From the NCBI RefSeq assembly GCF_000379025.1, contig NZ_KB900619.1:185371-249370 (forward strand): DNA of 64,000 nt, given 5' to 3'. The stretch's first letter is position 1; each line of letters begins with the position of its first letter. The DNA is from Orenia marismortui DSM 5156. GTDB lineage: Bacteria > Bacillota > Halanaerobiia > Halobacteroidales > Halobacteroidaceae. Made by a program: the position numbers and the translations under genes. Of this stretch, positions 36,744 through 46,602 are shown in pieces. The notes under the pieces are model-generated. The model saw nothing but the letters and a program-made list of their open reading frames with translations. It was not told the origin of the DNA and made no database searches.

Positions 36744-37348
36744 CAACTAAAAATAATGTAAATTTATAGTCAACAAACTCAATCTTAAAATATCAATTTT
36801 TATAATATAAGTTAATTTTGGCTCATCAAAGAACTTTGTGATTAATATTAATTTTAGATTTAAGCTAAAGATCAAAAATCAAATCTTAAAAATAAAATAC
36901 AATTATTTAACCACGCCCCTGAGAGAAACCATAAAAATTAAAATCCTACGAAGGGTTATGTCTCTAAACCCGAAGGGAAACTTTAAAACTTAAAATCTTG
37001 CGAAGGATTATTTTGGGCTATGTCAGGTCGAATTATTTTTTCAAATTCGTAGGTCAAACCCGAAAGTGTTTTTCTCACGGAAGTACTCCTTGGGTCGAGC
37101 AATCACTAGTCAATAGCCGCTAGCTAATTACTATTCGTGTTAATTCGTGCTAAAAATAAGGTTTTAAAAATTACTTCCACAAAAGTCCTGGAAGAATCTT
37201 AATATTTTATTGAATATCCCATTAAAAATTAATCATTAATTTAACAAAATGTTACAATATAAATAATTTACTTAAGATTAAAAAATTATAGACTTAATAA
37301 ATCTACTCCTCTTTCTTCCCTTCCTCAACCTAAAGTTTCTCTAATATA
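36744..37348. other. Gene-free region with short imperfect repeats
   Basis: About 600 bp without a credible gene. An imperfect repeat of about 52 bp occurs twice (from 36921 and 36973), each with a GGGAAAC/GAGAAAC start, TTAAAATC and GCGAAGG/ACGAAGG cores and an ending near TATGTC. A hairpin (TCGAATT with AATTCG) follows near 37028. This more GC-rich patch (36910-37200) differs from its surroundings and looks like the remnant of a repeat element. Confidence 0.5.
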
Positions 37349-37714
37349 TTAATCTCTTTCTTCTAATACATGTTCTAAACCTTGATTAAATAGTTGTACA
37401 ATATGATAGTCGTCTAATGAATAATAAACTATACGGCCTTCTTTTCGATATTTAACTAAATTAAGGTCTCTTAACTTTCTTAGTTGATGAGAAATAGCAG
37501 ACTGACTGATATTTAATAATTCTGAAATATCACATACACATAACTCTTGATTGGCTAGAGCATGAATAATCTTTATTCGTGTTGGATCCCCTAAAACTTT
37601 AAAAGTAGCTGCTAGCAACTTTATAATATCTTCTGATAACTCTTTTTTCTTCAAAGTTGTTATTACCTTTTTATGAGGACAATACTCTTGACATACCAAA
37701 TCTTCATCTCCCAT
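37349..37714 (-). CDS. ArsR/SmtB-family metal-responsive repressor (CadC-like)
   Basis: A 121-residue winged-helix repressor. The helix-turn-helix core is LCVCDISELLNISQSAISHQLRKLRDLNLV. The ELCVCD motif of the first recognition-site helix plus N-terminal cysteines (CQEYCPH) match the thiolate site of CadC, which senses Cd, Pb or Zn. Such a repressor usually sits beside a metal efflux pump; none is seen here, so its target is unknown. GGAGGGG precedes the ATG. It is downstream of, and on the same strand as, a TlpA-like thioredoxin. Confidence 0.88.
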   Translation of the reverse strand: MGDEDLVCQEYCPHKKVITTLKKKELSEDIIKLLAATFKVLGDPTRIKIIHALANQELCVCDISELLNISQSAISHQLRKLRDLNLVKYRKEGRIVYYSLDDYHIVQLFNQGLEHVLEERD

Positions 37715-37764
37715 TCTACCCCTCCTTTTTTTATTACAACTACCTTTTAAACCAAAGAAATAAT

Positions 37765-38382
37765 TTACTCTCTATTCATTAAATTCTTTTTAATTTGATC
37801 CAATTCTGATTTGCTAACTAAGCCTCTTTTTATATATTGGATCTTACCTTCTTGATCAATAAAATAAGATGTAGGAATAACTGAAGCACGATAAACAAAA
37901 CTAAGTTGTCTGCTTTGATCTAATAAAACAGGATAATTATAACCTCTGTCATTAATAAACTTTTTAACAGTTTTTTTATCCTCACCAATATTTACTCCTA
38001 AAACCACAAATTGATCTTTATTCTCTTGATAAAATTGATCTAAATCCGGCATTTCTTTACGACAAGGAGGACACCAACTAGCCCAAAAATTCAGCATAAT
38101 ATACTTCCCTCTAAAATCAGAAAGACTCACTTCTTCACCAGTTAAATCATCTAAGCTAAACTCTGGAGCATAATTACCTATCCCTAAGCCATAATTAGAT
38201 TCTTTTTCTTGCTTAGACAGATTATTATCTTTTTGCTTAAACTGATCTTCCTTTATAAATTTATCTTCTTTAATTATTAATTTATCATCACCTTGCTTAT
38301 TATTGTTATAAAATATCACTCCACTAATTACTACTATAATAATTAAAGTTAATATTCCAAATTTAAGATTATTATTACTCAT
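37765..38382 (-). CDS. Membrane-anchored TlpA/ResA-like thioredoxin
   Basis: A 205-residue protein. One N-terminal membrane anchor (about 7-25) and a charged linker precede a thioredoxin/AhpC-TSA-like domain (about 65-200) with the active site WASWCPPCRKEMP and the cis-Pro region ASVIPTSYFID. The CPPC site suggests a reductant of exported proteins or cytochrome-type thiols. The ATG at 38382 has GGAGG five bases upstream; the TTG four codons earlier overlaps the site. Confidence 0.88.
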   Translation of the reverse strand: MSNNNLKFGILTLIIIVVISGVIFYNNNKQGDDKLIIKEDKFIKEDQFKQKDNNLSKQEKESNYGLGIGNYAPEFSLDDLTGEEVSLSDFRGKYIMLNFWASWCPPCRKEMPDLDQFYQENKDQFVVLGVNIGEDKKTVKKFINDRGYNYPVLLDQSRQLSFVYRASVIPTSYFIDQEGKIQYIKRGLVSKSELDQIKKNLMNRE

Positions 38383-38487
38383 CTTTTCCTCCAATCCCTA
38401 AATATTTAAATATATTTGTAATCTCTATTAACATTTTAATGATTTAGCTCAAATACAAAGATAAGGGTGTAAAAGACACCCTTATAC

Positions 38488-39072
38488 CTATAATAATTCA
38501 GCTATTTTAGCCATAATCTCTTTTCCAACTTCCTTCATTTCTTCTTTATCTAGCTTCCGGTTATAATATTTATCTAACATAAAAGCCTTACCTATATTAA
38601 TCATCAGATCTTCTTTAAAGGGTTTTTTAGTCCCTTTCAAACCTACTGGAACAATAGGAACTTCCGATTTAAGAGCAAGCATTACAGCCCCTAATTTAGC
38701 CCTTTTTAATTTTCCAGTCTTACTTCTAGTTCCCTCTGGAAATATCCCTAATACTTCACCATTTTTTAATAACTTCAAAGCAGTCTTAATTGCTCCCATA
38801 TCTCCTCTTCCTCTTTTAACTGGAAATGCTCCTACACTTCTCATATATTTGTTCTTTATAAAGCCATCAAAAAGATCTTCCTTAGCCATAAAATGAACTT
38901 GTCGATTTAAAGAGCAACCTAATATTGGAGGATCATAATTACTTTGATGATTGGCTACTACAATTACCCCTCCTTCTTCTGGAAGGTTTTCTAGCCCCTT
39001 AACCTTCCAAGCAGCTCCAATTCCAAATAGACCCCTTAATGCTAAGCAAGTAGCTTTATAAGTAAAACCCAT
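38488..39072 (-). CDS. plsC: 1-acyl-sn-glycerol-3-phosphate acyltransferase PlsC
   Basis: A 194-residue membrane-associated acyltransferase that makes phosphatidic acid. It has the catalytic motif NHQSNYDPP (HxxxxD), the GAFPVKRG motif and FPEGTRSKTG. The true start is the ATG at 39072 with AGGAGG six bases upstream; the frame continues 13 codons into cmk without a site. It follows cmk by one base. Confidence 0.93.
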   Translation of the reverse strand: MGFTYKATCLALRGLFGIGAAWKVKGLENLPEEGGVIVVANHQSNYDPPILGCSLNRQVHFMAKEDLFDGFIKNKYMRSVGAFPVKRGRGDMGAIKTALKLLKNGEVLGIFPEGTRSKTGKLKRAKLGAVMLALKSEVPIVPVGLKGTKKPFKEDLMINIGKAFMLDKYYNRKLDKEEMKEVGKEIMAKIAELL

Positions 39073-39073
39073 A

Positions 39074-39748
39074 CTATACCTCCTGACAAATTGAAATGAT
39101 ATTTTGAACAACTTGATTGATATCTAATTTTGTAGTATCAACCCTAATCGCATCTTCTGCTTCTACTAAAGGAGACACTTCTCGATTTTGATCGATCTCA
39201 TCACGGCAAGTGATTTCTGTCTTAATCTGTTCTAAATCAACTTGCTCTCCTTTAGAAATTAATTCTTGGTATCTTCTTTCTGCTCGTTCTTCCACAGAAG
39301 CTGTAAGAAAAATTTTAACATCGGCATTCGGTAAAACTACTGTACCTATATCTCTTCCATCCATTACTACTTTTCCGCTCTTAGCCATCTGACGTTGTAA
39401 ACTTACCATCTCTTCTCTTACTTGTGCTACTTTAGCAACTAAAGATACATTATTACTTACTTGATTACTTCTAATCTCTGTTGTTACATTTTTATTATCT
39501 AGCAGAACAATATTATTTTCACCTTGCTTTGCTAGCCTTATATCGGTATTATGTGCTAACTTTGATAGTTCCTTTTCAGACTCCAAATCAATATTATTAT
39601 TTAAAGCTTTTAAGGTAAGAGCTCGATACATAGCTCCTGTATCAATATAAACATATCCTAGCTTGTCCGCTATAATCCTCGCAACTGTACTCTTTCCTGC
39701 ACCTGCTGGTCCATCAATAGCTATAACTAATTCTTTTTCTAATTCCAT
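39074..39748 (-). CDS. cmk: Cytidylate kinase
   Basis: A 224-residue kinase that phosphorylates CMP and dCMP. P-loop GPAGAGKSTVA lies near 13; DTGAMYRA and the MDGRDIGTVVLPNADVKIFL block are typical. The cmk-plsC-ispH order is a conserved lipid/isoprenoid cluster in Clostridia, here split by accessory DNA after plsC. Confidence 0.96.
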   Translation of the reverse strand: MELEKELVIAIDGPAGAGKSTVARIIADKLGYVYIDTGAMYRALTLKALNNNIDLESEKELSKLAHNTDIRLAKQGENNIVLLDNKNVTTEIRSNQVSNNVSLVAKVAQVREEMVSLQRQMAKSGKVVMDGRDIGTVVLPNADVKIFLTASVEERAERRYQELISKGEQVDLEQIKTEITCRDEIDQNREVSPLVEAEDAIRVDTTKLDINQVVQNIISICQEV

Positions 39749-40046
39749 AAAATATCATTTCCTTTCTCTCTTACTATCTATTTCAATGTACAACTTACTT
39801 TATTCGATAAAAATTAGATTTATCCTTTAGTAATATTTAATCTATTAGATATAGCTAATCTTATAATAATAATTACAATCCTTATATTAACCAATTATAC
39901 CAACTGATAAACTCATAAATACATTGCTAGTCTTCATATTTTTAAATTCGAAATATTTCATAATAATCTAATTTTTAGGAATTAATTAATGATTCTAATA
40001 AACTATCCGGAAAATAATAATAACTATTTTCCGCATGCTATAAAAT
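39749..40046. other. AT-rich intergenic region before cmk
   Basis: About 300 bp with no gene. It should contain the cmk promoter on the minus strand, but no clear -35/-10 pair stands out. The region ends at the terminator of the sigma-factor gene. Confidence 0.4.
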
Positions 40047-40076
40047 AAAATAAAGTGGCAGCTGCCACTTTATTTT
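40047..40076. terminator. Bidirectional terminator after the sigma-factor gene
   Basis: A perfect 30-bp palindrome (arm AAAATAAAGTGGCAG) with T-rich ends on both strands; it overlaps the last codon of the sigma gene. Confidence 0.85.
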
Positions 40077-40905
40077 ATAAAAAATCTTTCAATTTCTTAC
40101 TTCTAGTAGGATGTCTCATCCTCTGTAAAGCTTTTTTCTCTATTTGTCTAATTCTTTCACGTGAAAGATTATAATCTTGACCAATTTCATTTAATGTTCT
40201 TCTTCTCCCATCTAATAAACCAAACCTTAATTCTAAAATTCTTTTTTCTCTTAAAGGAATTGTATCTAAAGTTTCATCTAATTCTTCCTTAAGTAACATA
40301 TCATGGGTAATTTGATCTGGAGTAGGCATAGTCTGATCTTCAATCACATCCCCTAAATAAAAATCATCTTCTTCACCGACAGGACTATCTAAAGAAGCAG
40401 GTTCTTGGATTAACTCTTTAATCAATCTTATCTTTTCCTCTGAAATATCCAACTCTTCACAAAGTTCTTCAATACTAGGATCTCTTCCTAATTCTCTAGT
40501 TAACATATTTAAGACTTTCAAATATTTATTCATCATTTCCCACACATGTGCTGGAATTCGAATAGTTCTAGATTTATCAGCTAGAGCACGATTTATTCTT
40601 TGTCTAATCCACCAAGTTGCATAAGTACTAAAACGATATCCTTTTTGGTAATCAAATTTCTTAATAGCCTGCATCAATCCTAAATTACCTTCTTGAATCA
40701 AATCTAAAAAATCCAGACCTTGACCCAAGTATTTTTTAGCAATACTAATTACCAGCCTTAAGTTTGCTTCAATTAAAATTTGTTTAGCCTCATTATCTCC
40801 TTCAGATATTCGTTTAGCTATCTCTCTTTCTTCCTCTGCTGATAATAATTCATGAGCTGACTGCTTTAAATATAATTTAATCCCGTCATTTACTGGTGAT
40901 TCCAA
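40075..40905 (-). CDS. Group 2 (RpoD-like) sigma-70 factor
   Basis: A 276-residue sigma factor with regions 1.2 ([18 protein letters not shown]), 2 ([50 protein letters not shown]), 3 and 4 ([13 protein letters not shown]...[20 protein letters not shown]). It lacks the long region 1.1 and is shorter than a typical SigA (about 370), so it is probably a secondary, vegetative-type sigma factor. The start is TTG, preceded by a purine-rich GAGGAGGGGGAGG; no ATG or GTG occurs at the right place. TTG may keep its level low. Confidence 0.9.
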   Translation of the reverse strand: MESPVNDGIKLYLKQSAHELLSAEEEREIAKRISEGDNEAKQILIEANLRLVISIAKKYLGQGLDFLDLIQEGNLGLMQAIKKFDYQKGYRFSTYATWWIRQRINRALADKSRTIRIPAHVWEMMNKYLKVLNMLTRELGRDPSIEELCEELDISEEKIRLIKELIQEPASLDSPVGEEDDFYLGDVIEDQTMPTPDQITHDMLLKEELDETLDTIPLREKRILELRFGLLDGRRRTLNEIGQDYNLSRERIRQIEKKALQRMRHPTRSKKLKDFL

Positions 40906-41294
40906 ATCCTCCCCCTCCTCAAAACATCTTTCTTTATTATATCTATTCTTTTACAAGACAAAACTTTCCTATAATAATTATTTCTCAACAGAAAAATCTT
41001 TTCCTGCAAATTTATAAATTTTATAAAAAACTATAATACTCAGCCTATTAGATGATTTGTTGACTATTATGCTTTGAAGAGATTATAAAATATATATTAA
41101 AGAACTAATTTCAGTAATTATTATAATATAAATATATTGCAATCCTTTCACTTTTGAAAAATAAATAATATTTATCCAAAATCAGATCAATCACCTATAT
41201 ATTATAACTATATTATGGATTGATATTTAATTGATATATCATTTTAACCTTCCAATAAAATATAGATATCCAAGTCTAAAGTAAAACTTAATGA
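40906..41294. other. AT-rich intergenic region upstream of the sigma gene
   Basis: No gene. On the minus strand a TATAAT at 40936-40941 sits at a plausible distance from the sigma start but lacks a good -35. The rest shows nothing notable. Confidence 0.4.
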
Positions 41295-41398
41295 GTATAA
41301 AGAGACACTTTTAGGTGCTAGGTGATAGGTCATAGGAGTTAGTAAGATCTTTCTATGTCCTAGCTCCTAACGCCTAACTCCGAAACTGTCGCTTTATC
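41295..41398. repeat. 104-bp hairpin repeat, copy 1
   Basis: Identical except for one base to 61533-61636. The ends are inverted (ATAAAG...GACA...TTT on both sides) and the interior is made of degenerate TTAGG-containing heptads that also pair, so the whole unit folds on itself. No coding capacity: a small non-autonomous repeat element. Confidence 0.85.
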
Positions 41399-41452
41399 TA
41401 TAACGATATATTTAAATACCATTCTAAAGTTGGGTGACTATAATTCAAATAT

Positions 41453-41488
41453 AATAATAGCTAATTTAATATTAAATTAGCTATTATT
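41453..41488. repeat. 36-bp perfect AT palindrome
   Basis: Perfect palindrome with arm AATAATAGCTAATTTAAT, downstream of aroA. It could act as a back-up terminator or a protein-binding site. Confidence 0.7.
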
Positions 41489-41510
41489 CCACAATTATAA
41501 ATACCCAAAA

Positions 41511-41536
41511 TAAAAACCTCTGCAAGCAGAGATTTT
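41511..41536 (-). terminator. Terminator of the aro operon
   Basis: On the minus strand, stem CTCTGC-TT-GCAGAG with A-run before and TTTTTATTTT after, directly at the aroA stop codon. Confidence 0.8.
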
Positions 41537-42822
41537 TATAGCTTATCTAATATTTTTTTAAAATTAGGAAATGAAATATTAATACAATCAGAATTTTCAA
41601 TCTCTATATCATCTTTAGAAATTAATCCTGCTACTGCCAAAGACATAGCAATTCGGTGGTCATGATAGCTCTGACAAACTACTCCACCTTTTATTTCTTG
41701 TTTACCTATAATTTCCATTCCATCTTCTCTCTCTTTAACCTCTACACCCAATCTAGTTAATTCTTTAACCATAGCATCAATTCTATCGGTCTCTTTAACT
41801 CTCAATTCTTTAGCATCTTTAATAATAGTCTTACCATCTGCTTGACTAGCTGCTACTGCTAAAATTGGAATTTCATCTATTAAAAGTGGAATTAAATTAC
41901 CATCAATTATTGTTCCTTTTAGTTGACTATTTTTAACCTTGATATCTGCTATTGGTTCGCCGTTAACCTCACGTTCATTTAATAATTCAAAATTACCATT
42001 CATCTTTCTTAAAGCTTCAATCACTCCATCTCTAGTAGGATTCAAACCAACATTCTCTATGATTATTTCTGAATTCTCAGTTATCATTGCTGCTACCATT
42101 AAAAAGGCTGCAGAAGATATATCACCAGGTACTACTACTTTCTTAGCAGTTAATTTAGGATTACCTTGTACTTTAACTTTTAAACCATCAACCTCTATAT
42201 CAGCTCCAAAATACTCTAACATTCTTTCAGTATGATCTCTTGATTTAGCCGGTTCAATAACTTCAGTTTCACCTGCAGCATATAATCCTGCTAACAGAAG
42301 TGAAGACTTTACTTGGGCGCTAGCCACTGGGGAATTATAAGTAATTCCTTTTAAATCTGATCCTCCCAGAACTGAAATCGGTAATAAATTTGCACCATCT
42401 CTACCATAAAAACTGCCACCCATTTTACTTAAAGGTACCGTTACTCTATCCATAGGTCTAGTTCTCAAAGAATCATCACCAGTAACTACAGTATAAAAAT
42501 CTTGTCCCGATAATATCCCTAACATCAACCTAGTAGTAGTCCCAGAATTCCCTAAATCCAATACATTATCTGCTTCTTTCAGACCATGTAGACCAACACC
42601 ATGAACTAACATATTTTCAGTACCTACACCTTCAATTTTAACCCCTAAATCTTGAAAAGCCTTAACAGTACTTAGACAATCTTCACCAGTTAAAAAGCCT
42701 TCAATTTCCGTCTTTCCTTCAGCCAAAGAACCTAACATTACAGCTCTGTGAGAAATTGACTTATCTCCTGGGACCTTTATTTTTCCTTGTAATTTATCCT
42801 TTGGACTTATTTTTAATTTCAT
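41536..42822 (-). CDS. aroA: 3-phosphoshikimate 1-carboxyvinyltransferase (EPSP synthase)
   Basis: A 428-residue enzyme of the shikimate pathway that joins PEP to shikimate-3-phosphate. Motifs: VPGDKSISHRAVMLG (near 18), LGNSGTTTRLMLG (near 91), SAQVKSSLLLAG, PGDISSAAF and RVKETDRI. Length is normal. It is the last gene of the hutP-aro operon, with GGAGG before the ATG. Confidence 0.97.
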   Translation of the reverse strand: MKLKISPKDKLQGKIKVPGDKSISHRAVMLGSLAEGKTEIEGFLTGEDCLSTVKAFQDLGVKIEGVGTENMLVHGVGLHGLKEADNVLDLGNSGTTTRLMLGILSGQDFYTVVTGDDSLRTRPMDRVTVPLSKMGGSFYGRDGANLLPISVLGGSDLKGITYNSPVASAQVKSSLLLAGLYAAGETEVIEPAKSRDHTERMLEYFGADIEVDGLKVKVQGNPKLTAKKVVVPGDISSAAFLMVAAMITENSEIIIENVGLNPTRDGVIEALRKMNGNFELLNEREVNGEPIADIKVKNSQLKGTIIDGNLIPLLIDEIPILAVAASQADGKTIIKDAKELRVKETDRIDAMVKELTRLGVEVKEREDGMEIIGKQEIKGGVVCQSYHDHRIAMSLAVAGLISKDDIEIENSDCINISFPNFKKILDKL

Positions 42823-42835
42823 ACTTCAATCCTCC

Positions 42836-43924
42836 CTACTTTTTGGTCACTTTATAACTATTTTGCTGCAATAGTTGATAAGCTTCCAACTGCTCATCTT
42901 CTTGTCGAAAACTAAGTCTAATTGTTCCTCCATCTTCTCTAACTTTTAGCACTTCAATATCTTGAATATTTATTTCATTATTCCCTAACAGAGTAGCTAC
43001 TTTGGCGATAGCTTTTGGTTTATCTTCTAAAGTTAAAATTAATTCAAAATTACTTGGAAGTAAACCTTTCTTCTTCATTGGAAGTTTTAACCTAGCATCT
43101 CTAGTTTCAGATAGCATAGCTGTTAATTTTTCTGTAGAATCTCTATTTATTATTTCCTTTAAATAACTTAATTTCTCTTCAAATAAACTAATAGTATCTA
43201 AAACTGCATCTTTATTATTTAAAAATATATCACGCCACATAATAGGATCTCCAGCAGAAATTCTAGTAGTATCTCTAAAACCACCTGCAATTAATGAGGT
43301 TACCAATTCATCTTCTTCTGCTAATTCGGCAATTACGCTCATTAAATTTACTGCTACTAAATGGGGAAGATGACTAGTTATGGCTACAATTTTATCATGT
43401 CTTAAAGGAGAAAGAATAAGAGCTTGCGCTCCTACTCTCTCTATTAAATCTTTTAATAGTAATAAATAATCTTGCTTAGTATTTTCAGTTTCTGTCAAGA
43501 CATAAATAGCATTTTCAAATAAATATTTATCAGCCCCTCGAGGTCCAACAGTTTCAGAACCAGTCATTGGATGACCACCAATATAATTATAACCCTTTGT
43601 TAGCTTTTCTAATTCACCTACCAAATTAGATTTTGTACTACCAACATCAGTAATTATAGTATTTGGATTAATATAAGGTAATATCTTTTGAACCAAATCC
43701 TTGATGATACCAACAGGAGTAGCTAATATAACTAAATCAACATTTTTAACTCCTTCTTTCAAAGAATCTGTTCTATTGATAGCTCCTATATCTAAAGCTT
43801 GTTGTAAATAATCAGAATTCTTATCAATACCTATTACCTCTTCAACTTCATTAATATCCTGAAAAGCCAAGCCCAAAGATGAGCCAATTAAACCTACTCC
43901 AACAATTGCTACTCGTCTAATCAT
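42836..43924 (-). CDS. tyrA: Prephenate dehydrogenase with C-terminal ACT domain
   Basis: An enzyme of about 362 residues that converts prephenate to 4-hydroxyphenylpyruvate using NAD. A Rossmann motif GVGLIGSSLGLAF opens the protein; GGHPMTGSE and SHLPHLVAV are the substrate-site segments. An ACT domain (about 293-360) suggests feedback control by tyrosine. The ATG at 43924 has AAAGG at suitable distance; an ATG three codons earlier overlaps that site. Confidence 0.94.
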   Translation of the reverse strand: MIRRVAIVGVGLIGSSLGLAFQDINEVEEVIGIDKNSDYLQQALDIGAINRTDSLKEGVKNVDLVILATPVGIIKDLVQKILPYINPNTIITDVGSTKSNLVGELEKLTKGYNYIGGHPMTGSETVGPRGADKYLFENAIYVLTETENTKQDYLLLLKDLIERVGAQALILSPLRHDKIVAITSHLPHLVAVNLMSVIAELAEEDELVTSLIAGGFRDTTRISAGDPIMWRDIFLNNKDAVLDTISLFEEKLSYLKEIINRDSTEKLTAMLSETRDARLKLPMKKKGLLPSNFELILTLEDKPKAIAKVATLLGNNEINIQDIEVLKVREDGGTIRLSFRQEDEQLEAYQLLQQNSYKVTKK

Positions 43925-43936
43925 CAAAACCATCCT

Positions 43937-44953
43937 TTATAATTTTCGGTTAACAGCAGAAGCTATAATCTTCATCTCTTCTACCATAGTCTTGAATTTC
44001 TTAGGTTTTAATGATTGAGGACCATCACATAAAGCATTCTTAGGATCCGGATGTACTTCAACCATAAGACCATCTGCCCCAACTGCTAAGGCTGCTTTAG
44101 CTAATGGTGATACATACTTCCAATTTCCTGTTCCATGGCTTGGATCTATAATTACAGGTAAATGACTTAACTCTCTAATCACGGGAACAATAGCCATATC
44201 TACAGTATTTCTTGTTTCAGTAGTAAAAGTTCTAATTCCCCTTTCACATAAGATAACATTATAGTTACCTCCAGCCATAATATATTCAGCTGCCATCAAT
44301 AATTCTTTATATGTCGCTGTCATCGCTCTCTTTAATAAGACAGGTTTATCAGTTTTTCCTACTTCTTTTAGTAATGGGAAGTTCTGCATATTGCGAGCAC
44401 CAACCTGTAATATATCAGCATATTTAGCTATTAATTCTACATCTCTAGTATCCATTACCTCAGTAACTATCTTTAGTCCTGTTCTTTCTCTAGCTTCTGC
44501 TAATAATTTTAATCCTTCTTCCTTCATACCTTGGAAGCTATATGGCGATGTTCTTGGCTTAAATGCACCACCACGCAAGATCTTAGCTCCACCCTCTTTT
44601 ACCTGTTGGGCAGCTTCAAATAATTGTTCTCTACTCTCAATTGCACATGGCCCTGCCATAATTACAAAATTATCTCCACCAATTTTTACACCATCAACAT
44701 CGATTACTGATGGCTCAGGCTTAAACTCTTTACCTGCTAATTTATAAGGTTTACTAATCTCCACTACCTTATCTACACCAGGAAAAGCGCCAACAGAGTT
44801 AAGTAATTGCTCTCTCTTTCCTTCGCCTACTACACCAACAATAGTCTGATTCTTACCATTATCAGGATGGGCCTCAAACCCTGCCTCTTCAATCTTTTTA
44901 ATTACATTTTTAATCTCCTCTTGCTTTGCATTACTTTCCATTACGATTACCAT
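43937..44953 (-). CDS. aroF: 3-deoxy-7-phosphoheptulonate (DAHP) synthase, AroF/AroA-beta type
   Basis: A 338-residue first enzyme of the shikimate pathway. An N-terminal ferredoxin-like regulatory domain (about 1-75) precedes the TIM barrel (about 80-335), with [25 protein letters not shown] and DPSHGTG. The regulatory domain implies feedback inhibition. AGGAGGAG precedes the ATG. Confidence 0.96.
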   Translation of the reverse strand: MVIVMESNAKQEEIKNVIKKIEEAGFEAHPDNGKNQTIVGVVGEGKREQLLNSVGAFPGVDKVVEISKPYKLAGKEFKPEPSVIDVDGVKIGGDNFVIMAGPCAIESREQLFEAAQQVKEGGAKILRGGAFKPRTSPYSFQGMKEEGLKLLAEARERTGLKIVTEVMDTRDVELIAKYADILQVGARNMQNFPLLKEVGKTDKPVLLKRAMTATYKELLMAAEYIMAGGNYNVILCERGIRTFTTETRNTVDMAIVPVIRELSHLPVIIDPSHGTGNWKYVSPLAKAALAVGADGLMVEVHPDPKNALCDGPQSLKPKKFKTMVEEMKIIASAVNRKL

Positions 44954-45076
44954 TTAAATCTCCTCCTTATTTTCTACTTTCTTCTACCTTCTCTTAAATA
45001 AAGATTTTTCTTTATATAATTTACTTTAATAAAATCACATAGTAATTTTATATCATGTAATATCAATTAACTTATA

Positions 45077-46174
45077 TTAAACTCCTAATACATTTTTAAG
45101 AACTTTAACAAGCTTTTTATTCTCCTCTGGTAAACCAATTGTAATTCTAACTTCAGTATTATAGCCGTAAGAAGATAAACTTCTAATAATAACTCCTTCT
45201 TTCAACATTTCTTCAAAAACTTTGTCATTTGACATAGGTAAATCTACTAATATAAAATTGGTCTCTGTTGGAACATATTCTAAGCCTAACTTCTCAAACT
45301 CTTGATATAAATATTCTTTACCTTGTCTATTATAATCCAAAGTTTTAGCTACATGGTCTGAATCATCCAAACTAGCTGTAGCACCTATTTGAGCAATTGT
45401 ATTGACATTAAATGGTTGTCTTACTCTTTCCATATAATTGATTAAACTCTGATTAGCAATACCATAACCAACTCTCAAGCCACCTAAGCCATATATTTTA
45501 GAAAAAGTTCTTAAGATAATAATATTATCATAATCTGATAGATAATTAATTGTCTCTGGATAATCAGTGCTCTCTACATACTCATAATAAGCTTCATCAA
45601 AAACTATCACTACATCATCAGGTACTTCTTTTAAGAATTTCTCAACTTCATCCTTCTTTACTATAGTTCCAGTTGGATTATTAGGGTTACAAATAAATAT
45701 TACCTTAGTTTTATCAGTTATTTCTTTAGCCATAGCTTCTAAATCATGAGTATTATTCTTTAAAGGAACTTTATTGATCTTAGCTCCCATCAGCTTAGTA
45801 GCAAATTCATATTCACTAAAAGTAGTTTCAGCCATAATAACTTCATCATCACTTCTCATAAAAGCCTGACCTAACATTACCAATAATTCATCTGAACCAT
45901 TTCCAAAGATAAGTTGATCTGATTCAACACCTAGGTTAGTACTTAACTTACTTCTTAAATTATGTACATTACCATCAGGATAGATATTAACCTTGTTAAT
46001 TGCTTCCTTCATTTGCTCAATAGCTTGAGTTGAAGGTCCTAAAGGATTTTCATTTGAAGCTAATTTAATTACTTGATCTAAACCTAGTTCTCTCTTCACC
46101 TCTTCTATTGGCTTTCCAGGTATATAAGGTTTAAGGTTCATGATTTCCTCTCTTACTATCTTCTCATCTACCAT
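45077..46174 (-). CDS. hisC: HisC-type aminotransferase in the aro operon
   Basis: A 365-residue class I/II PLP aminotransferase. The PLP lysine lies in RTFSKIYGLGGLRVGYG (near 230); NPNNPTG and FDEAYYEY are standard. The fold is histidinol-phosphate aminotransferase, but its place between chorismate mutase and DAHP synthase suggests that it also, or mainly, transaminates aromatic keto acids to tyrosine and phenylalanine. GGAGAGG precedes the ATG, and its start overlaps the aroH end by 11 bp. Confidence 0.92.
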   Translation of the reverse strand: MVDEKIVREEIMNLKPYIPGKPIEEVKRELGLDQVIKLASNENPLGPSTQAIEQMKEAINKVNIYPDGNVHNLRSKLSTNLGVESDQLIFGNGSDELLVMLGQAFMRSDDEVIMAETTFSEYEFATKLMGAKINKVPLKNNTHDLEAMAKEITDKTKVIFICNPNNPTGTIVKKDEVEKFLKEVPDDVVIVFDEAYYEYVESTDYPETINYLSDYDNIIILRTFSKIYGLGGLRVGYGIANQSLINYMERVRQPFNVNTIAQIGATASLDDSDHVAKTLDYNRQGKEYLYQEFEKLGLEYVPTETNFILVDLPMSNDKVFEEMLKEGVIIRSLSSYGYNTEVRITIGLPEENKKLVKVLKNVLGV

Positions 46175-46547
46175 TTATACCCTCTCCTTTCTTTATTAAA
46201 TCTGGCCTTAACTTTTTTGCTTCTCTTAGATAAATATGTCGAATTTCATCGGCTTTTTTATTGGTATTATAATGGATTAAAACTCTAATACATTTTTTTA
46301 AAGCCCCCTCAACCTCTAATTCTTGAGAACAGAACAAAGGAACAGCAGTCCAACCTATTTCTCTAGCGGCTACTGCAGGAAAGGCTTGATTTAAATCTGA
46401 AGTCATTGAAAAAATAACTGAAGCTATCATATCTTGATCGATATTATTAGATTCAACTATTTCTTCTAATAATTCTTTAGTAGCAGATAAAATTTCATTT
46501 TTATCATTATTCATTACTGTAATTGCTCCTCTAATTCCTCTAATCAT
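46164..46547 (-). CDS. aroH: Chorismate mutase, AroH type
   Basis: A 127-residue trimeric chorismate mutase of the Bacillus AroH class, starting MIRGIRGAITV and containing the catalytic ASVIFSMTSDLNQAFPA and CIRVLIHYNT segments. It rearranges chorismate to prephenate. The ATG at 46547 lies six bases after AGGAG; the GTG three codons earlier overlaps the site. Confidence 0.95.
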   Translation of the reverse strand: MIRGIRGAITVMNNDKNEILSATKELLEEIVESNNIDQDMIASVIFSMTSDLNQAFPAVAAREIGWTAVPLFCSQELEVEGALKKCIRVLIHYNTNKKADEIRHIYLREAKKLRPDLIKKGEGINGR

Positions 46548-46602
46548 AATAATCACTCCTCCATACTCTAATCAATAATGAACAACTAAATTAATATATA
46601 AT

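Noticed and set aside
36910..37200. tRNA or rRNA fragment
   Set aside because: Despite higher GC content no cloverleaf, T-loop or rRNA signature is present.
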